A program made the position numbers and the translations under genes. This document shows, piece after piece, positions 5,533-8,296 of a stretch of DNA of 8,296 bases. The DNA is from JAPWJZ01 sp035626855 (GTDB lineage: Bacteria > Pseudomonadota > Alphaproteobacteria > Micavibrionales > UBA2020), in assembly GCA_035626855.1 (NCBI GenBank), contig DASPMW010000103.1:1-8296 (forward strand), written 5' to 3'. Under the pieces are notes generated by a model. That model saw only the letters and a list, made by a program, of their open reading frames with translations. It searched no databases and was not told where the DNA came from. The stretch's first letter is position 1, and the number at the start of each line of letters is the position of its first letter.

Positions 5533-8296
5533 TTACTTCGCGGGAAGGGCTGCCTGCCCGCCGCCCTCGCCGCTCTTGGCGGGCATGGTTTTGGGCTGCA
5601 GGTCCTCGATCTTGACCTTGGTCAGCGCGATCAGCTCTTCGCAGATCTTTTCGATCACCGCGCCGACGTTCGCTTCCTCGGCCTTGCCGCGGTCGGAGAG
5701 CTCGGCGACGCGGCGCTTGAGCTCGTTCCGGGCGGAGCCGCCGGGGAAGTTCGCGCCGAGCAGCCGGCGCGCCTGCGCCGCGCCGAGACGCGTGTAGAGG
5801 CGGTTGCGGATCGCGACGTCCTCGGTCGTGGTCGAGAAGGCCCAGAGTTCGAGGGGCCCAAGCGTGTTGATCAGATGCTGTTCATACTTGCCATCGACGG
5901 TGCCGAGGACGAGCAGCGCGGGCGCGCCGGAGGCCTTCGGGCCGGTCAGTTTATGGCGGATGATCCAGCGCGCGGTATCTGTAAGACCAAAACGATCCTG
6001 CGTTGCCTGGACCGCACCGTCGGAGATGGCGGTACCAAGAACCCAGACGCCGGTCGCGAGATCGACCATGTCGTCGTCGAAGTCGTCCAGCATCTGCGAG
6101 GCGAGAATGATCTGGATCCCGCGCTTGCGGCCCTCGCGCACGTCGCGGACGATCTGGTGGCGGACGGATTTGGTACGCGACGTCCGGTGGAACTCGTCGT
6201 AGCAAAGGCGCTTCGGCGTTTCCGAGAATTCCTGCAGGCGCTTTTCGTGATAAAGGCGGTATTGCGGCTTCATCTGCGCCAGCGCTTCCTCGTTGATCCA
6301 CCAGGGCGTGACAAGCGCGTGGCGCGCGAGCATGTACATGATGGCAGTCTGGCGGTCAGACGCGGCGTCGCCGGCGGGGCAGACGTCGGCCAAGTCGAGC
6401 GCGCAGACGCGGTTTTCGGCGAGCGAGAATTTAGTGACCGAGGACAGGATCGGGAATTCGCGCACCGAGGAGGTGATCATCCGCTCGAAGGCATGGATGA
6501 CGCCCTCTGACGATGCGCCGATCGAGGTTTCCTCGAGCAGGTTCTTGATCTGCGGGCGGCGGGCGGCGGCAACCGAGTCGCCCAGCGTCGGCATTGCGTA
6601 GCGCTGCGCGATCGTCGCTTCGTAGGTCGCGCCCTTTTCGAACAACATGTCGACCACGTCCCACCAGTAGGCGGCGGGCGGCAGCACGAGATCGTATTTG
6701 CGGATCGCGTCATCGACGACCTGGTCGATGCGCGGCAGGTAGGGGCGCGGCTCGGCGTTCGACGAGCCGTCATCGCGCCAGCGGAACATCTCGTCGACGA
6801 CCATCCCGGCCAGCTGCGCGATGCCGTCATAGGGCTCCGCCTGACCGGGCGGCGTGCAGAGCAGGGTGATCAGCTCGTTCAGGAACGAGCGCTCGGTCAC
6901 CTGCGGGTAGCGCATGCCGAGCTTGGTGTCGAAGGGGTTGATCGCGAACTGCGTCGTCATCTGCAGGCGGAAGGAGGTTACTTCCGAGCGGCGATGCGGC
7001 GGCAGCGCGTCCTTCAGCAGCGAGACGAGGCCGGCCGAGGAAGGGCCGATGTCGATGACCGCGATGAAGGGCAGCTGCGAGACGCCGGCCGTGAGACAGG
7101 TGCCGAGGTTGAGCGTGTTCATGAGGACCGACTTGCCGCCGCCCGGCTGGGCGAAGACAAGGTCGAACCAGGTGGTGGTGACGTTCGTGCCGGTCTGGTA
7201 GGGCCAGACGCGTCCGTCCGGCGTGCGGAACAGGATCGAGCCGCGATCAAACGGCGACGAGGCGCGCTGCCACGGCACGAGCTTCATGATTTCGTAGAGC
7301 GGCACGACCGCGGGCGGGGCGGTCGAGGCGCAATGGATCGCCAGGGCTGAAGACATAACCTGGTCGAGCGGATCGCCCGAAATATGCGAGACCTGCGCAT
7401 AGCCCCAGGATTCAGCCGCCTGCGTGAGCGCGGAGAGGCGGTCCTCGATCAGCTCCATGTCGCCCTTCGGCGCCCAGGTGCAGAAGGATAGACGCATCTT
7501 CACGACCGGCTCGTTGCGCGACATCAGCGTCAGCGCCTCGAGCGCGTCCTTGACCTGCTTGTTGTCGGCGTTGGTGACCGCGAAGACGGAGGAGAGGAAG
7601 GATTGCAGCGCCATGCCCTGCACGCCGCCGCCCTCGATCAGGAAGGACATGCGGAACGGGCATTTCGCCTCGGTCATGCGGGCCAGGAACATCGGGAAGG
7701 GCAGCGGGTCGGTCGGGCCGAGCACCATGTCGACGCCGCCCCAGTAATACTTGCCCATCTCGACGACGTGGTCGTTGATGACACGGGCGGAGGCCATGGT
7801 GAGCTGCTGGCGCAGCGTCGGCCAGAGGATTTCGGAGAGATCGGATTTTTTCTCGGGCGCGCGCGCGGGGATCGGGTCGCCCGGCAGGAAGGCGCGCCAG
7901 GTGGTGTCGCCGGAAACCTGGATCAGGTTGGAGCGGATGGTGACGAGCGCGTCATGCACCTCCATCTCGCCGCACTGGATGCCCATTTCGCGCAAGGAAA
8001 CGACGGTCGAGGAGACAAAGCTCTGGTGGCGGGTGCGCAGGCCTTCGATCGCCGCGAAGGGATACTGGGCGTCGTCGGCCTTGACCCATTTCTTCTTGCG
8101 GGCGCGCTCGCCCTCGCGCGCCATGTCGGATTTCGACAGCACGGCGGGCCGCGTCCAGAGGACGAAGTAAATCTCCTCCCAGGCGAGGTAATGGCAGAGG
8201 TGGCGGGCGCGCTCCTCGAAAATGTCCTCGATCTCGAGGCCGACGTTTTTCGCGGCGGTGTAGTTCGGGCGCAGGAGCTTGCGGATTTCCTCGTTG
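5533..8296 (-). CDS. icmB: IcmB/DotO-like type IVB secretion ATPase, N-terminus outside window
   Basis: This is a cytoplasmic ATPase of Dot/Icm (type IVB) secretion systems, equivalent to Legionella IcmB/DotO and TraU of IncI conjugation. In Legionella it forms the inner-membrane-associated hexameric base on which DotB docks. In-frame codons continue without a stop from the GTG at complement 8140-8142 to the right edge, encoding segments such as KNVGLEIEDIFEERARHLCH and VLWTRPAVLSKSD. That GTG is therefore an internal valine, and about 920 residues are visible of the roughly 1000 usual for the family. Numbered from the GTG, Walker A is AQPGGGKS at 331-338 (complement 7129-7152). AVIDIGPSSAGLVSLL follows at 361-376. 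Walker B is RLCYDEFHR at 645-653, with D649-E650. A conserved ASQ motif lies at 681-683 (IILASQMLDDF). The order Walker A, long insert, Walker B, SQ is that of VirB4/TraU-type motors. The C-terminal 70 residues are a charged helix and a GGG-containing tail. Neighbouring Dot/Icm genes would be expected beyond the right edge, because transcription enters from there. Confidence 0.85.
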   Translation of the reverse strand, partial: NEEIRKLLRPNYTAAKNVGLEIEDIFEERARHLCHYLAWEEIYFVLWTRPAVLSKSDMAREGERARKKKWVKADDAQYPFAAIEGLRTRHQSFVSSTVVSLREMGIQCGEMEVHDALVTIRSNLIQVSGDTTWRAFLPGDPIPARAPEKKSDLSEILWPTLRQQLTMASARVINDHVVEMGKYYWGGVDMVLGPTDPLPFPMFLARMTEAKCPFRMSFLIEGGGVQGMALQSFLSSVFAVTNADNKQVKDALEALTLMSRNEPVVKMRLSFCTWAPKGDMELIEDRLSALTQAAESWGYAQVSHISGDPLDQVMSSALAIHCASTAPPAVVPLYEIMKLVPWQRASSPFDRGSILFRTPDGRVWPYQTGTNVTTTWFDLVFAQPGGGKSVLMNTLNLGTCLTAGVSQLPFIAVIDIGPSSAGLVSLLKDALPPHRRSEVTSFRLQMTTQFAINPFDTKLGMRYPQVTERSFLNELITLLCTPPGQAEPYDGIAQLAGMVVDEMFRWRDDGSSNAEPRPYLPRIDQVVDDAIRKYDLVLPPAAYWWDVVDMLFEKGATYEATIAQRYAMPTLGDSVAAARRPQIKNLLEETSIGASSEGVIHAFERMITSSVREFPILSSVTKFSLAENRVCALDLADVCPAGDAASDRQTAIMYMLARHALVTPWWINEEALAQMKPQYRLYHEKRLQEFSETPKRLCYDEFHRTSRTKSVRHQIVRDVREGRKRGIQIILASQMLDDFDDDMVDLATGVWVLGTAISDGAVQATQDRFGLTDTARWIIRHKLTGPKASGAPALLVLGTVDGKYEQHLINTLGPLELWAFSTTTEDVAIRNRLYTRLGAAQARRLLGANFPGGSARNELKRRVAELSDRGKAEEANVGAVIEKICEELIALTKVKIEDLQPKTMPAKSGEGGGQAALPAK

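Noticed and set aside
5804..6510. Plus-strand open frames opposite the ATPase gene
   Set aside because: The minus strand carries clear ATPase motifs throughout this interval; the plus frames have no recognisable sequence.

Overview
The window is GC-rich (a hand-counted line of the large central gene is 77% GC). It reads as a bacterial chromosome segment, most likely from an alphaproteobacterium. That assignment is an inference: it rests on codon use, the Dot/Icm-type ATPase and the type of dispersed palindrome. No rRNA, tRNA, CRISPR array, transposase or phage gene is visible.

Left part (1-2225). A proline-rich unknown protein leaves the window at the left edge on the minus strand. A 358-base divergent intergenic region follows, carrying one consensus DnaA box. 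Next is a plus-strand lipoprotein gene that is clearly less GC-rich than its surroundings. It converges on a minus-strand unit made of a 44-codon ORF with a good ribosome binding site, a strong hairpin terminator, and a HEPN-like helical protein whose ribosome binding site directly follows the terminator's T-tract.

Centre (2172-5389). A good sigma-70-type promoter (TTGACA, 17 bp, TACGAT) precedes two tandem plus-strand genes separated by 2 bases. Both encode ankyrin-like solenoid proteins, of 714 and 338 residues. By eye their last 83-84 residues are homologous and end in the same FRLK motif, so they look like paralogues with different solenoid lengths and a shared C-terminal domain.

Right part (5390-8296). 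After an imperfect dispersed palindrome and a bidirectional hairpin terminator, a large convergent minus-strand gene runs off the right edge. It encodes an IcmB/DotO (TraU)-family ATPase of a type IVB (Dot/Icm-like) secretion system, with clear Walker A and B motifs. Its reading frame stays open to position 8296, so its N-terminus lies outside the window.

Together, the most interesting arrangement is a pair of ankyrin-type proteins with a common C-terminal domain beside a core Dot/Icm ATPase gene. They are candidate substrates or accessory factors of that system. This is inferred from proximity and fold only; no secretion signal is proven.
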